A stretch of DNA of 64,000 bases from Planococcus citreus. GTDB lineage: Bacteria; Bacillota; Bacilli; Bacillales_A; Planococcaceae. Positions within the stretch are counted from its first letter, which is position 1. Every line of letters starts with the position of its first letter. The translations under genes were made by a program, and so were the position numbers. The stretch lies in assembly GCF_003664125.1 (NCBI RefSeq), contig NZ_RCCP01000001.1, forward strand, positions 186,001 to 250,000. The letters run 5' to 3'. Under the pieces are notes generated by a model. That model did no database searches and was not told the DNA's origin. It saw nothing but the letters and a program-made list of their open reading frames with translations. Of this stretch, positions 1-8,409 are shown in pieces.

Positions 1-1132
1 TGTATTCCGGTGAATTTAGGGCGCGCATGAAAAACCCGATTTTCTTGCGTCGCACGCGATCCAGGTCTTCTTGACCGAACGGCCATTTTTCCACTGCCTG
101 ATGAATTGCTTTTTTGACTTCTTGCGCAAACTTCTCAGGATGATTCGTGTCCGTACCGATTAGTGCATAACCGAATCCGCTTTCCAACGAATAGTCGAAT
201 GAATACGATTCATCGATCCAGCCATTTTCGTAAGCTTCATGGTAGAAATTCGAAGTTCTGCCAAACAATAATTCGTAAGCGAGCTGCGCGGACAATTCAT
301 GCTTGAGCATTTCCGGGCCGTGCAAATCAAGCCGCTCCGGTTTGATTCCGACAAAGACTTTCGGTTTTTGGACCGCCATTTCCAATGTGCGTTCCTTGAC
401 CGCCGCTTCTTTCGGCTCATCCGGGAAAATGCGCTCAATCGGTGCAGGCGCATCGAATGTTTTCGCCGCCTGGTTGTCTTTGACGAATTGCATCATGCTT
501 TCAGGCTCAACGTTTCCGACGATGAACAGCGTCATATTCGACGGGTGGTAGAACGTATGGTAGCACGTGTAGAGATGTTCCGCCGTGATGTGCTGAATCG
601 ACTCAACCGTCCCTGCGATATCGATTTTGACGGGATGGTTCTTGTAAAGATTCTCGATCATGCCAAAATACAGGCGCCAATCGGGCTGGTCGTCATACAT
701 GGTGATTTCCTGTGCAATGATGCCTTTTTCCTTTTCTACCGTCTGCTCTGTGAAATATGGGCTTTGGACAAAATCCAACAAAGTGGTGACGTTTTCCTGG
801 ATGCGCCCTGTCGCTGAAAAGAGATACGCCGTCCGTGTGAACGAAGTGAACGCATTAGCGGAAGCCCCGTTTTTGCTGAACTCCTGGAAAATATCGCCTT
901 CTTCTTTTTCGAACATTTTATGCTCGAGGAAGTGGGCGATGCCATCCGGCACTTGAATCGCTTGCTTTTCACCGAGCGGTACGAAATGGTTGTCAATCGA
1001 GCCGTATTTTGTCGTGAACGTGGCGTAGGTTTTCGAAAAACCGCGTTTTGGCAAGATGTAAACCGTCAAGCCATTTGGCAATTGTTCTTGATAGAGTGTT
1101 TCTTCGAGTTGATTGAATTCCATTTTATTCAT
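1..1132 (-). CDS. ymfH: M16 family zinc peptidase YmfH-like (3' end cut by window edge)
   Basis: About 377 codons are visible; the C-terminus lies beyond position 1. The N-terminal half carries the inverted zinc motif of M16 peptidases, HFLEH (HxxEH), about 75 residues in, so this copy looks catalytically competent. It begins at ATG 1132, overlapping the end of the upstream ymfF by 8 nt, so the two are translationally coupled. The family pairs an active and an inactive subunit-like protein, and this pair fits that pattern. Substrate is unknown; roles in processing of small peptides are known for relatives. The locus next to spoIIIE/ymfC matches the B. subtilis ymfF-ymfH arrangement. Confidence 0.85.
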   Translation of the reverse strand, partial: MNKMEFNQLEETLYQEQLPNGLTVYILPKRGFSKTYATFTTKYGSIDNHFVPLGEKQAIQVPDGIAHFLEHKMFEKEEGDIFQEFSKNGASANAFTSFTRTAYLFSATGRIQENVTTLLDFVQSPYFTEQTVEKEKGIIAQEITMYDDQPDWRLYFGMIENLYKNHPVKIDIAGTVESIQHITAEHLYTCYHTFYHPSNMTLFIVGNVEPESMMQFVKDNQAAKTFDAPAPIERIFPDEPKEAAVKERTLEMAVQKPKVFVGIKPERLDLHGPEMLKHELSAQLAYELLFGRTSNFYHEAYENGWIDESYSFDYSLESGFGYALIGTDTNHPEKFAQEVKKAIHQAVEKWPFGQEDLDRVRRKKIGFFMRALNSPEY

Positions 1133-2399
1133 CACTTGCTTCCTCCTTGCCAGACAAGAAATACGTCATTTGCAAACTCATATTGTTTGCGGCCTGCGCA
1201 ATCTGTTCTTTTGTCACGCTTTCCCATCTTTCGATCAAATAGGCAGGTTCAAAGTCTTCCGAAAGTTCCATGTATTGATCGTAAATATCGATTTGGCCTC
1301 TTGCCGAATCGAGCGCTTCTTTTAACTGGTTGGTAAGCAATGCTTTCGTCTGCTCCAACTCGGTATCGGTAATATGCCCTTGTTTGATTTCATCCAATTG
1401 GCCAAGGATCAGCGAAACGGCTTTTTCTTCCAGCTTACGGTCGATCCCGGCAAGGACGAACATCAAGCCGAACTGCGATGCATAGGAACTCGAGACGTAA
1501 TACGCCATGCTTTCCTTCTCACGGATATTCGCGAACAATTTTGAGTGCGCATATCCACCGAAAACGCCGTTCATCAATTGCATGACCGGGAAATCCTCAT
1601 CGCGGAAGGTGACCGGCGTGAAGAACATCATATGCAACTTCCCTTGTTTCATGTCCTCATATTCCAGCACGCGGGACTGTTCAGGCGGCTGCAATTGGCT
1701 TTCTGCTTTTTCAGGAAGTTCTTTGCGGTCGGTAAAATGGAAATAATCGCGGATATGCGAAGAGATCAATTCCGGTGAAACGTCACCCACCACATAAATC
1801 TCCACTTCGTTATTTTCCAACATATGATGATAAGCAGCGACAAGCGATTCATTCGTCACTTGCTTGACTTGATCGATCGAACCGTTCGAAGTGATCGAAG
1901 CTGGATGGCCGGGAAGCCCCAGTTCCATCATGCGCTGCTGGGCGTAACGGGTTTTGTCATCAAATACCGATTCGATCCGCTGCACGATGGATTCCTGTTC
2001 GCGCTTGAAGATGCTTTCCTTGAACAGGCCATTCTCGAAATTCGGCTTGAACAGGACGATATACATCAAATTCATCACTTTTTCAAGAACGCCTTTATCC
2101 GATAGATATTGGTCGTTGACAGTTTCGACATTCAAATTGACGATATGGTCGTCTCCGCGTTTGGTGGAATCTATGTATAAGGAAGTTCCGTATAAATCAT
2201 CAAGCACCATGCGCAGTGCTGTATGGGATGGGTACATTTCGTTGCTGTGCTGTAAAACATTCGCCAGGATTGCGCGCTCGGAAGCATTTTTCACGGTGAG
2301 CCGGTCCTTGAAGCGGATCGAGAAATTAATGGTCTTGAATTGCGTCGTTTCATGTACATGGACATGGACGCCTTGTGCAATCTTCTTTGTTTCAAACAT
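1125..2399 (-). CDS. ymfF: Inactive-type M16 peptidase-like protein YmfF
   Basis: This 424-aa protein has the M16 fold, but the segment where HxxEH should stand (about residues 47-57, reading LQHSNEMY) lacks the zinc ligands, so it is probably a non-catalytic partner of YmfH. The start at ATG 2399 is preceded by GAGAGGGGATCC. It is the first gene of a two-gene unit with ymfH (8-nt overlap), and a plausible sigma-A promoter lies at 2430-2459. B. subtilis YmfF is likewise annotated as an inactive metalloprotease. The name rests on length, the degenerate motif and context. Confidence 0.85.
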   Translation of the reverse strand: MFETKKIAQGVHVHVHETTQFKTINFSIRFKDRLTVKNASERAILANVLQHSNEMYPSHTALRMVLDDLYGTSLYIDSTKRGDDHIVNLNVETVNDQYLSDKGVLEKVMNLMYIVLFKPNFENGLFKESIFKREQESIVQRIESVFDDKTRYAQQRMMELGLPGHPASITSNGSIDQVKQVTNESLVAAYHHMLENNEVEIYVVGDVSPELISSHIRDYFHFTDRKELPEKAESQLQPPEQSRVLEYEDMKQGKLHMMFFTPVTFRDEDFPVMQLMNGVFGGYAHSKLFANIREKESMAYYVSSSYASQFGLMFVLAGIDRKLEEKAVSLILGQLDEIKQGHITDTELEQTKALLTNQLKEALDSARGQIDIYDQYMELSEDFEPAYLIERWESVTKEQIAQAANNMSLQMTYFLSGKEEASDE

Positions 2400-2429
2400 G
2401 TTGGATCCCCTCTCGTGATTCTTACACTA

Positions 2430-2459
2430 ACTATACCGGACTTTTTCCTTTAAATGCAA
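2430..2459 (-). promoter_or_regulatory. Candidate sigma-A promoter for ymfF-ymfH
   Basis: On the minus strand TTGCAT (2454-2459) and TATAGT (2430-2435) are separated by 18 nt, about 30 nt upstream of the ymfF start. Placement fits a primary promoter; no experimental support is available. Confidence 0.45.
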
Positions 2460-2607
2460 TGAAACCGGAGGAAACAGCTGGAAAAAAGCAGGTGAATATC
2501 AAGCGCCTGCCCGATTATGCGATTTCCGTTCAAAAACTTGGCTTCCTGTGCTTTATTTAATGAAGGGTTTTTACAAATCGCCTATGGCCGTTGCTTGATT
2601 TTCTCCA

Positions 2608-2641
2608 TAAAAAAACTGGCGGGGAACTCCCCGCCAGTTGC
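2608..2641 (-). terminator. Rho-independent terminator of the nup operon
   Basis: An 11-12 bp GC-rich stem (AACTGGCGGGG with its complement, 2614-2639) is followed on the minus strand by a run of T (plus-strand A run 2609-2615). It lies just past the nupQ stop and ends the transporter operon. Confidence 0.9.
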
Positions 2642-2669
2642 TTTTTCCCGCTGATTCGCGGTGTTGTTT

Positions 2670-3629
2670 TTAACGCTGACCTTTGATATACGGTTTGCCG
2701 TTCGCTTTCGGCGCATTGGCGCGGCCGATAAAGCCAGCCAGTGCGAAGATCGTCAAGACATACGGCAAGATCAACAGGAAGACGTTCGGAATTTCCTGGA
2801 TGTATGGAATCGAAGAACCGACGATGCTCAAGGATTGTGCGAAGCCGAAGAACAAAGCTGCGCCCATCGCACCGAGTGGATGCCATTTCCCGAAGATCAT
2901 CGCAGCCAGTGCCATGAACCCTTGGCCGTTAATTGTCGCATGACCGAAGTCCCCAGTAATCGTCTGCGCGTAGATTGCGCCGCCGATTCCCGCAAGAGCG
3001 CCGGAAATCATGACCGCAACATAGCGCATTCTCGCGACGTTGATCCCCATCGTATCAGCTGCCATCGGATGCTCCCCGACTGCACGCAAACGCAAGCCGA
3101 ACGGCGTCTTATAGATGACGAACCAAGCGAGAAATGCAACGCCGATCGCGAAGAAGGACGTATTGTAAACCGACGTGAAGAATAATGGGCCGATAACAGG
3201 AATCTCAGATAACACCGGCACGTTATAGCGTGCAAAGCGTTCGCTGATGAAATCCGTCTGGCCTTTATCGAAAATGCTCTTAACCAAGTAAAGCGCAAGT
3301 GCAATCGCCAATAAGTTGATGGCAACCCCTGAAACGACTTGGTCTGCGCGGAATGAAATCGAGGCGACGGCGTGTAGCAGCGACAATAAAAGCGCTGCGA
3401 CCATCGCGGCAATCAATGCGAGCCAAGGCGTCATTCCGCCGAATGTATCCGCGAACAGCAAGTTGAACAATATCCCGACAAATGCACCGATGACCATCAA
3501 GCCTTCAAGGCCGATGTTAACGACGCCCGAGCGTTCAGAGAACACTCCGCCGATTGCGACAAGAATAAGCGGTGCTGCGTAGAAAATTGCCGAAGGGACG
3601 ATGAAATATAGGATTTCCAAAAAGCTCAT
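2670..3629 (-). CDS. nupQ: Nucleoside ABC transporter permease NupQ
   Basis: This 319-aa hydrophobic protein has 8-9 membrane segments and belongs to the branched-chain-type permease family used by BMP-dependent nucleoside importers (BPD_transp_2). The pattern GLEGLMVIGAF near residue 40 and the EHPMAADTMGINV loop near residue 185 are typical of the smaller of the two permeases. It follows nupP with a 1-nt gap and is the last gene before the terminator. In B. subtilis the equivalent yufQ/nupQ works with nupN, nupO and nupP in guanosine uptake; substrate range here is inferred. Confidence 0.9.
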   Translation of the reverse strand: MSFLEILYFIVPSAIFYAAPLILVAIGGVFSERSGVVNIGLEGLMVIGAFVGILFNLLFADTFGGMTPWLALIAAMVAALLLSLLHAVASISFRADQVVSGVAINLLAIALALYLVKSIFDKGQTDFISERFARYNVPVLSEIPVIGPLFFTSVYNTSFFAIGVAFLAWFVIYKTPFGLRLRAVGEHPMAADTMGINVARMRYVAVMISGALAGIGGAIYAQTITGDFGHATINGQGFMALAAMIFGKWHPLGAMGAALFFGFAQSLSIVGSSIPYIQEIPNVFLLILPYVLTIFALAGFIGRANAPKANGKPYIKGQR

Positions 3630-3630
3630 A

Positions 3631-4680
3631 TCACTTCGCCTCCTTCTTTTTGCCGGCCGCTCGGAGCAGCAGCAAACGAATGATATAGCCGGATGCTACA
3701 AAGAAGATGATCACGGCGATGACAATTTCAACAATCTCAATCGGAATGCCCGCAGCATTCGGCATGTTGAGTGCGCCGTATTTCAAGGAACCGAATAACG
3801 TGGCCCCGAAAACGACACCAAGCGGCGTATTCATCCCAAGAAGCGCAACGGCGATGCCGTCAAAGCCGATTCCGGTGAAACCGCCTTTGGACGAAACATA
3901 CTCAAACGTCCCGAGCGCTTCCATCGCGCCTGCAAGACCGGCAAATGCACCGGAAATGACCATAGCCATAATGATGTTTTTATTGACATTCATCCCTGCA
4001 TATTCAGAAGCGTGCTGGTTAAAGCCGACCGCTTTCAGCTCGAAGCCGAGCGTCGTCTTCTCCAGGATGAACCACATGACGGCGACCATGATTAGTGCCA
4101 GCAATAAGCCCAAGTGCAAACGGGAAAATTCCGTCAAGTTCTCCAGGAATTCAGAACGAAGGGAAGCACTGGCGAAAATACGCTCTGTGCGGTCTCCCCC
4201 GTCGGATACCGTTCGAATCAAAGCATTGGTAACGTGAAGGGCAATATAGTTCATCATGATGGTGACGATAACTTCGTGTACGCGGAACTTGGCTTTCAAT
4301 AACCCCGGAACAAAGCCCCATAATGCCCCGGCTACAGCCGCTGCCAAAATCGCCAGCGGCAAATGAATGATTTTCGGCAGTTCAACCGCTACGCCGACAT
4401 AAGCTGCAGCGAACCAGCCGACGATCAATTGCCCTTCGACCCCGATGTTAAAGAGCCCTGAGCGGAAAGCAAATGCCACGGCTAAACCAGCCAATAGATA
4501 AGGTGTAATTTGGCGAAGCGTTTCGCCGATTGTGTAAAGGTCTCCAAATATACCGTTCCATAATGCGGCATAGCCTTCAATCGGGCTATAGCCGCTGACG
4601 AGCATGATGATTGCGCCTACGATCAGGCCGAGCACGACGGAAACGATCGGGACCAGCAAGTTTGTCGCTCTATTCGACAC
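3631..4680 (-). CDS. nupP: Nucleoside ABC transporter permease NupP
   Basis: The larger permease of the importer. The reading frame is open up to an ATG at 4770, but that would overlap nupO by 100 nt. GTG 4680 overlaps the nupO stop by only 11 nt, is preceded by a GGCGGGAAG-type site, and gives a 349-aa protein of the normal family length. The sequence carries the signature VGFNQHASEYAGMNV in a cytoplasmic loop and the typical multi-helix permease profile. Translationally coupled to nupO and followed directly by nupQ. Confidence 0.88.
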   Translation of the reverse strand: MSNRATNLLVPIVSVVLGLIVGAIIMLVSGYSPIEGYAALWNGIFGDLYTIGETLRQITPYLLAGLAVAFAFRSGLFNIGVEGQLIVGWFAAAYVGVAVELPKIIHLPLAILAAAVAGALWGFVPGLLKAKFRVHEVIVTIMMNYIALHVTNALIRTVSDGGDRTERIFASASLRSEFLENLTEFSRLHLGLLLALIMVAVMWFILEKTTLGFELKAVGFNQHASEYAGMNVNKNIIMAMVISGAFAGLAGAMEALGTFEYVSSKGGFTGIGFDGIAVALLGMNTPLGVVFGATLFGSLKYGALNMPNAAGIPIEIVEIVIAVIIFFVASGYIIRLLLLRAAGKKKEAK

Positions 4681-6211
4681 GGTGCTTCCCGCCTTTCTTG
4701 TCTTTGTCCGCATGTCCTGCCATGAGAAGACCCAGTTGTTGTTCAGTCGTTTCTTCCGGAATGACCACATCTACGATCTCACCGTCATGGATGACGGCGA
4801 TACGGTCTGAGACGTTCATGACTTCATCCAGCTCGAAGGAAATCAATAGGACCGCTTTGCCGTTATCGCGCTGTTCGATCAAGCGGCTATGGATAAATTC
4901 GATAGCCCCTACGTCCAAACCGCGCGTCGGGAGCGCTGCAATGAGCAGATCTGGATTGCGGTCGACTTCACGGCCGATAATCGCTTTTTGCTGGTTCCCC
5001 CCAGACAACGCGCGTGCCGGCTCATGCGGGCCTTGCGTCCGGACATCGAAATCCTTGATGATTTGCTGGGCTTTTTCTGTAATTTTGTTATAGTCCATGA
5101 TTTCCGACTTCGAGATCGGCGCAGTATAGTACGTTTGCAGCGCAATATTATGGCCGATCGGGAAATCAAGTACCAAGCCGTGCTTATGGCGGTCTTGTGG
5201 GATATGGCCGACGCCGGATTCAGTCACTTTCCTTGGCTTCATGCCGGTTACGTCCTTGCCATGAATCAGCACTTTGCCACTTTTGACTTTGCGCAGTCCG
5301 GTAATCGCTTCGATTAATTCCGATTGGCCGTTGCCATCGATTCCCGCAATTCCGACAATTTCACCTTTGCGGACAGTCAGATTCAAATTCTTTACCTTGG
5401 CGATGCCACGGTAGTCTTCGACGACAAGGTCTTGAACGGTCAAGGTTTCTTCTGTCGGGTGTGCCGGGCCTTTTTCGGTCTTGAATGTCACTTGGCGGCC
5501 GACCATCAAAGCAGCCAATTCGTTCGGGTTCGTTTCCGCCGTGGTGACGGTGCCGATCCCTTGGCCTTTACGGATGACCGTGACGCGGTCTGAGACGTCC
5601 ATGATCTCTTTCAATTTATGGGTGATGAGAATGATCGATTTGCCTTCAGCGATCAAACGTTTCATAATCTGGATCAATTCCGTAATTTCCTGCGGTGTGA
5701 GCGAAGCTGTCGGCTCGTCGAAAATCAGGATTTCCGCACCACGGTAAAGTGTTTTCAAAATTTCCACCCGTTGCTGCATGCCGACTGAGATGTCTTCGAT
5801 GATGGCGTATGGATCGACATTCAATCCATATTGCTCCGATAATTTCGCCACTTTCTGAGCGGCATCTTTTTTGTTCGTCACGCCCATCTTTGTCGGCTCG
5901 CTGCCGAGAATGATGTTTTCGGTGACGCTGAAATTCTCGACCAGCATAAAGTGTTGATGCACCATGCCGATTCCGAGATCGTTCGCTACGTTCGGGTTGG
6001 AAATGTCCACTTTCTTCCCTCTGACGCGGATTTCCCCGCCTTCTGGTTGATACAATCCAAACAAGACGTTCATCAAGGTGGATTTTCCTGCCCCGTTCTC
6101 ACCGAGCAGTGCATGAATTTCCCCTTTTTCAAGCTGCAGGGTGATATTGTCGTTGGCGACAAAGTTCCCGAACTCTTTGCGGATATTCAGCATTTCAATA
6201 ACATATTCCAC
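4670..6211 (-). CDS. nupO: Nucleoside ABC transporter ATP-binding protein NupO (double ATPase)
   Basis: A 513-aa tandem ABC ATPase. The first cassette has Walker A GENGAGKST near residue 40 and Walker B ILIFDEPTASL. The second has GIDGNGQSE in place of a normal Walker A and LIAALPTRGLD in place of Walker B, the asymmetry typical of sugar/nucleoside-type double ATPases in which site 2 is degenerate. GTG 6211 is preferred over GTG 6220 because GGGAG is then 8 nt upstream. It is separated from nupN by a terminator that probably lowers expression relative to the binding protein. Confidence 0.9.
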   Translation of the reverse strand: MEYVIEMLNIRKEFGNFVANDNITLQLEKGEIHALLGENGAGKSTLMNVLFGLYQPEGGEIRVRGKKVDISNPNVANDLGIGMVHQHFMLVENFSVTENIILGSEPTKMGVTNKKDAAQKVAKLSEQYGLNVDPYAIIEDISVGMQQRVEILKTLYRGAEILIFDEPTASLTPQEITELIQIMKRLIAEGKSIILITHKLKEIMDVSDRVTVIRKGQGIGTVTTAETNPNELAALMVGRQVTFKTEKGPAHPTEETLTVQDLVVEDYRGIAKVKNLNLTVRKGEIVGIAGIDGNGQSELIEAITGLRKVKSGKVLIHGKDVTGMKPRKVTESGVGHIPQDRHKHGLVLDFPIGHNIALQTYYTAPISKSEIMDYNKITEKAQQIIKDFDVRTQGPHEPARALSGGNQQKAIIGREVDRNPDLLIAALPTRGLDVGAIEFIHSRLIEQRDNGKAVLLISFELDEVMNVSDRIAVIHDGEIVDVVIPEETTEQQLGLLMAGHADKDKKGGKHRVE

Positions 6212-6320
6212 GGTTCTCACTCCCTCGGAGACTGGTTAGTTCTTTTTTTAAATGAATTAATACATGAAAGGCTTCTTTTGTCAGAAACCTTTCATCTATT
6301 AATCTTTCGAAAAATAGACG

Positions 6321-6358
6321 AAAAAAAATCATAAAGACCGGATACCCGGTCTTTATGA
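6321..6358 (-). terminator. Intra-operon terminator between nupN and nupO
   Basis: A 13-bp stem (TCATAAAGACCGG and its complement, 6329-6358) is followed on the minus strand by eight T residues (A run 6321-6328). Placed between binding protein and ATPase genes, it probably allows partial read-through and so a higher level of NupN. Confidence 0.85.
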
Positions 6359-6378
6359 TGACCGTATTTAACTACAGC

Positions 6379-7458
6379 TTATTCAGAGACTGTTTCAGGA
6401 ACTTCGATTTCTCCTGAAATCACTTTCTCTTTGTATTCTTCAATCTGGCTCATGACATCTTCTGGAATCGCGCCGCGTGAATCCGCAAGAGCTACCCCTT
6501 CATCAGACAAGCCGTAAGTGATAGTTTCCCCGCCTGGGAATTCACCGTTCATTGCTTGTTCTGAGATGTCGATAACTGCATTGTCAACGCGTTTCAATAC
6601 AGAAGTCAAAGTAACGTTCGCATCGCCAGTTTGGCCCTCTTCGTATTGGTCAGCATCAACGCCGATAACCCATACGTTTTCGTCAGGATTGGCTTCTTTG
6701 CGTTCTTTGGCTTCAGTGAATACGCCGTTACCAGTTCCGCCTGCTGCGTGGAAAATAATATCAGCTCCAGCGCTGTACATACGGTTTGCTGTCGTTTTAC
6801 CCAATTCCGCTTTATCAAAAGCACCTGTGTATTGAACATCGACTTCGATTGAATCATCAACAGCTTTTACGCCTTCAAGGAATCCAGCTTCAAAGCGCTC
6901 GATAACCGGAATTTCCATACCGCCGACAAAACCGATTTTGTCGGTTTCAGTCATCAATGCTGCAGCAACACCTGCAAGGAATGCGCCTTCTTGCTCTTTA
7001 AACATGACGCTTGCCACGTTTGGAGCATCCACTACTGCATCGATGATAGCGATTTGTGCATCCGGCTGCTGCTCAGCGATTTCCTTAACAGCACCTTCCA
7101 TCAGGAAGCCGATACCGAAGACGACGTCAAAATCACGGCGGATCAAGTTGTTCAAGTTGGTGTTGTAATCAGCGTCGGAAGCGGACTGGAGGTAATCAAA
7201 CCCGCCATCGCCTTTTTCAAGGCCATTGTCTTCACCGAATTTTTGGATGCCTTCCCAAGCTGATTGGTTGAAGGATTTATCATCCACACCGCCGACATCT
7301 GTAACCATTGCTACAGAGAAATCACTTGCTTCTTCAGTGCCTTCTCCGCCTTCAGCAGAGTCGCCGCCGTTTGAAGTGTCTTCTTCGCTTCCGCATGCTG
7401 CAAGAACACCAGCCGCCAGCATTAATGATAAACCTACGCCAAATTTACGTTTAATCAA
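6379..7458 (-). CDS. nupN: BMP family nucleoside-binding lipoprotein NupN
   Basis: Extracytoplasmic binding protein of the importer. The N-terminus is a lipoprotein signal: basic KRKFG, hydrophobic stretch, and lipobox LAAC followed by an acidic, Gly/Ser-rich linker. The BMP fold follows (VTDVGGVDDKSFNQSAWEGI near residue 50). TTG 7458 is chosen because GGGGG stands 8 nt upstream; an in-frame ATG five codons earlier lacks such spacing. It gives about 359 aa. Related proteins include Treponema TmpC/BmpA and the Listeria T-cell-stimulating antigen TcsA, which sits at the same locus beside spoIIIE. Confidence 0.9.
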   Translation of the reverse strand: MIKRKFGVGLSLMLAAGVLAACGSEEDTSNGGDSAEGGEGTEEASDFSVAMVTDVGGVDDKSFNQSAWEGIQKFGEDNGLEKGDGGFDYLQSASDADYNTNLNNLIRRDFDVVFGIGFLMEGAVKEIAEQQPDAQIAIIDAVVDAPNVASVMFKEQEGAFLAGVAAALMTETDKIGFVGGMEIPVIERFEAGFLEGVKAVDDSIEVDVQYTGAFDKAELGKTTANRMYSAGADIIFHAAGGTGNGVFTEAKERKEANPDENVWVIGVDADQYEEGQTGDANVTLTSVLKRVDNAVIDISEQAMNGEFPGGETITYGLSDEGVALADSRGAIPEDVMSQIEEYKEKVISGEIEVPETVSE

Positions 7459-7504
7459 TGTGATAACCCCCAAGGTTTTTTTGATAATAGCAGGAATCAG
7501 ATGT

Positions 7505-8233
7505 TTACAGCCGTTTGCGAACTACGTGGAAACTGAATTTATCAGCCCGGAAATAGTTCTTGGAATACAGCACCAAGCGATCGTTTTCATCGTAATGATG
7601 CTGTTTTAACACGAGTAATGCAGTTTCTGGATCGCATTCAAGAATCGGCGACGCTTCTTCGTGATACCCTGTTGGGTCAATGAAGGTGACCGCATACGAG
7701 ATGCGGATATCGCCGGATTCTTCAAGCGCCGAGAAGATGGAACTTTCTTTGCGTCCGAGAAAACCTTCTGGCATATAGACCGAAGGCACTTTGTCGATGC
7801 AATAGACGACAGGCTCCCCGTTTGCCGTTCGGACGCGTTCAATGGAAATAACAGTATCATCCGGATTGCAATGAAAGCGGTTAACATCTTCTTCAGAACA
7901 AATGGACTCCGAAGTGCTTAAGTAGACCACTCCGGGTTCCATTCCCGCCTGGCGGATCATATCGGAAACGCTTGTCAATTCCTCGATGCCCGATGAAAAG
8001 ACCGGTTTCGAATTGACAAACGTCCCGACTCCGTGGCGCCTGACGATTACATTATCTTCTTCCAGGAGCCGCAGCGCCTCGCGTAGAGTCGCACGGCTCA
8101 CTCCAAGTGATTTCGATAATTCGAACTCGGATGGCAATTTCTCTTTCTCTTTATAGACACCCGAAGCAATATCCTGCTTCATTCGATCGATCACTTGGAG
8201 ATACAATGCACGGTGATCCGATTTGATTGTCAT
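7505..8233 (-). CDS. ymfC: GntR/HutC family transcriptional regulator YmfC-like
   Basis: A 242-aa repressor-type protein with an N-terminal GntR winged helix (residues about 10-70; [20 protein letters not shown] and GVGTFV are the recognition helix and wing) and a C-terminal UTRA effector domain. ATG 8233 is preferred to the GTG at 8245 since GGTGG lies 8 nt upstream. Only 46 nt separate it from nupN, so it is probably the first gene of the nup operon and may control it; a 14-bp inverted repeat lies just upstream. The effector, perhaps a nucleoside or a sugar phosphate, is unknown. Confidence 0.85.
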   Translation of the reverse strand: MTIKSDHRALYLQVIDRMKQDIASGVYKEKEKLPSEFELSKSLGVSRATLREALRLLEEDNVIVRRHGVGTFVNSKPVFSSGIEELTSVSDMIRQAGMEPGVVYLSTSESICSEEDVNRFHCNPDDTVISIERVRTANGEPVVYCIDKVPSVYMPEGFLGRKESSIFSALEESGDIRISYAVTFIDPTGYHEEASPILECDPETALLVLKQHHYDENDRLVLYSKNYFRADKFSFHVVRKRL

Positions 8234-8256
8234 ACGATTCACCACCCATGACAGAG

Positions 8257-8270
8257 ATCAGACATCTGAT
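8257..8270. promoter_or_regulatory. Inverted repeat upstream of ymfC (candidate operator)
   Basis: ATCAGA-CA-TCTGAT is a perfect 6-bp inverted repeat 24 nt upstream of the ymfC start and downstream of a possible -10 element (TATAGT, 8297-8302). Position suits autoregulation by the GntR protein. This is an inference from symmetry and place only. Confidence 0.35.
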
Positions 8271-8409
8271 GTAAAACATTCCTACTAATCAGAATTACTA
8301 TACCATTTAATAGAAATGAAATAAATAGCAATTTGTCGAATTCTGCGAATTTTCCTCCACAAGCTTTCTCAAATACTAAACATTTTGTCACAAATCAGCC
8401 ATTGGCGGG

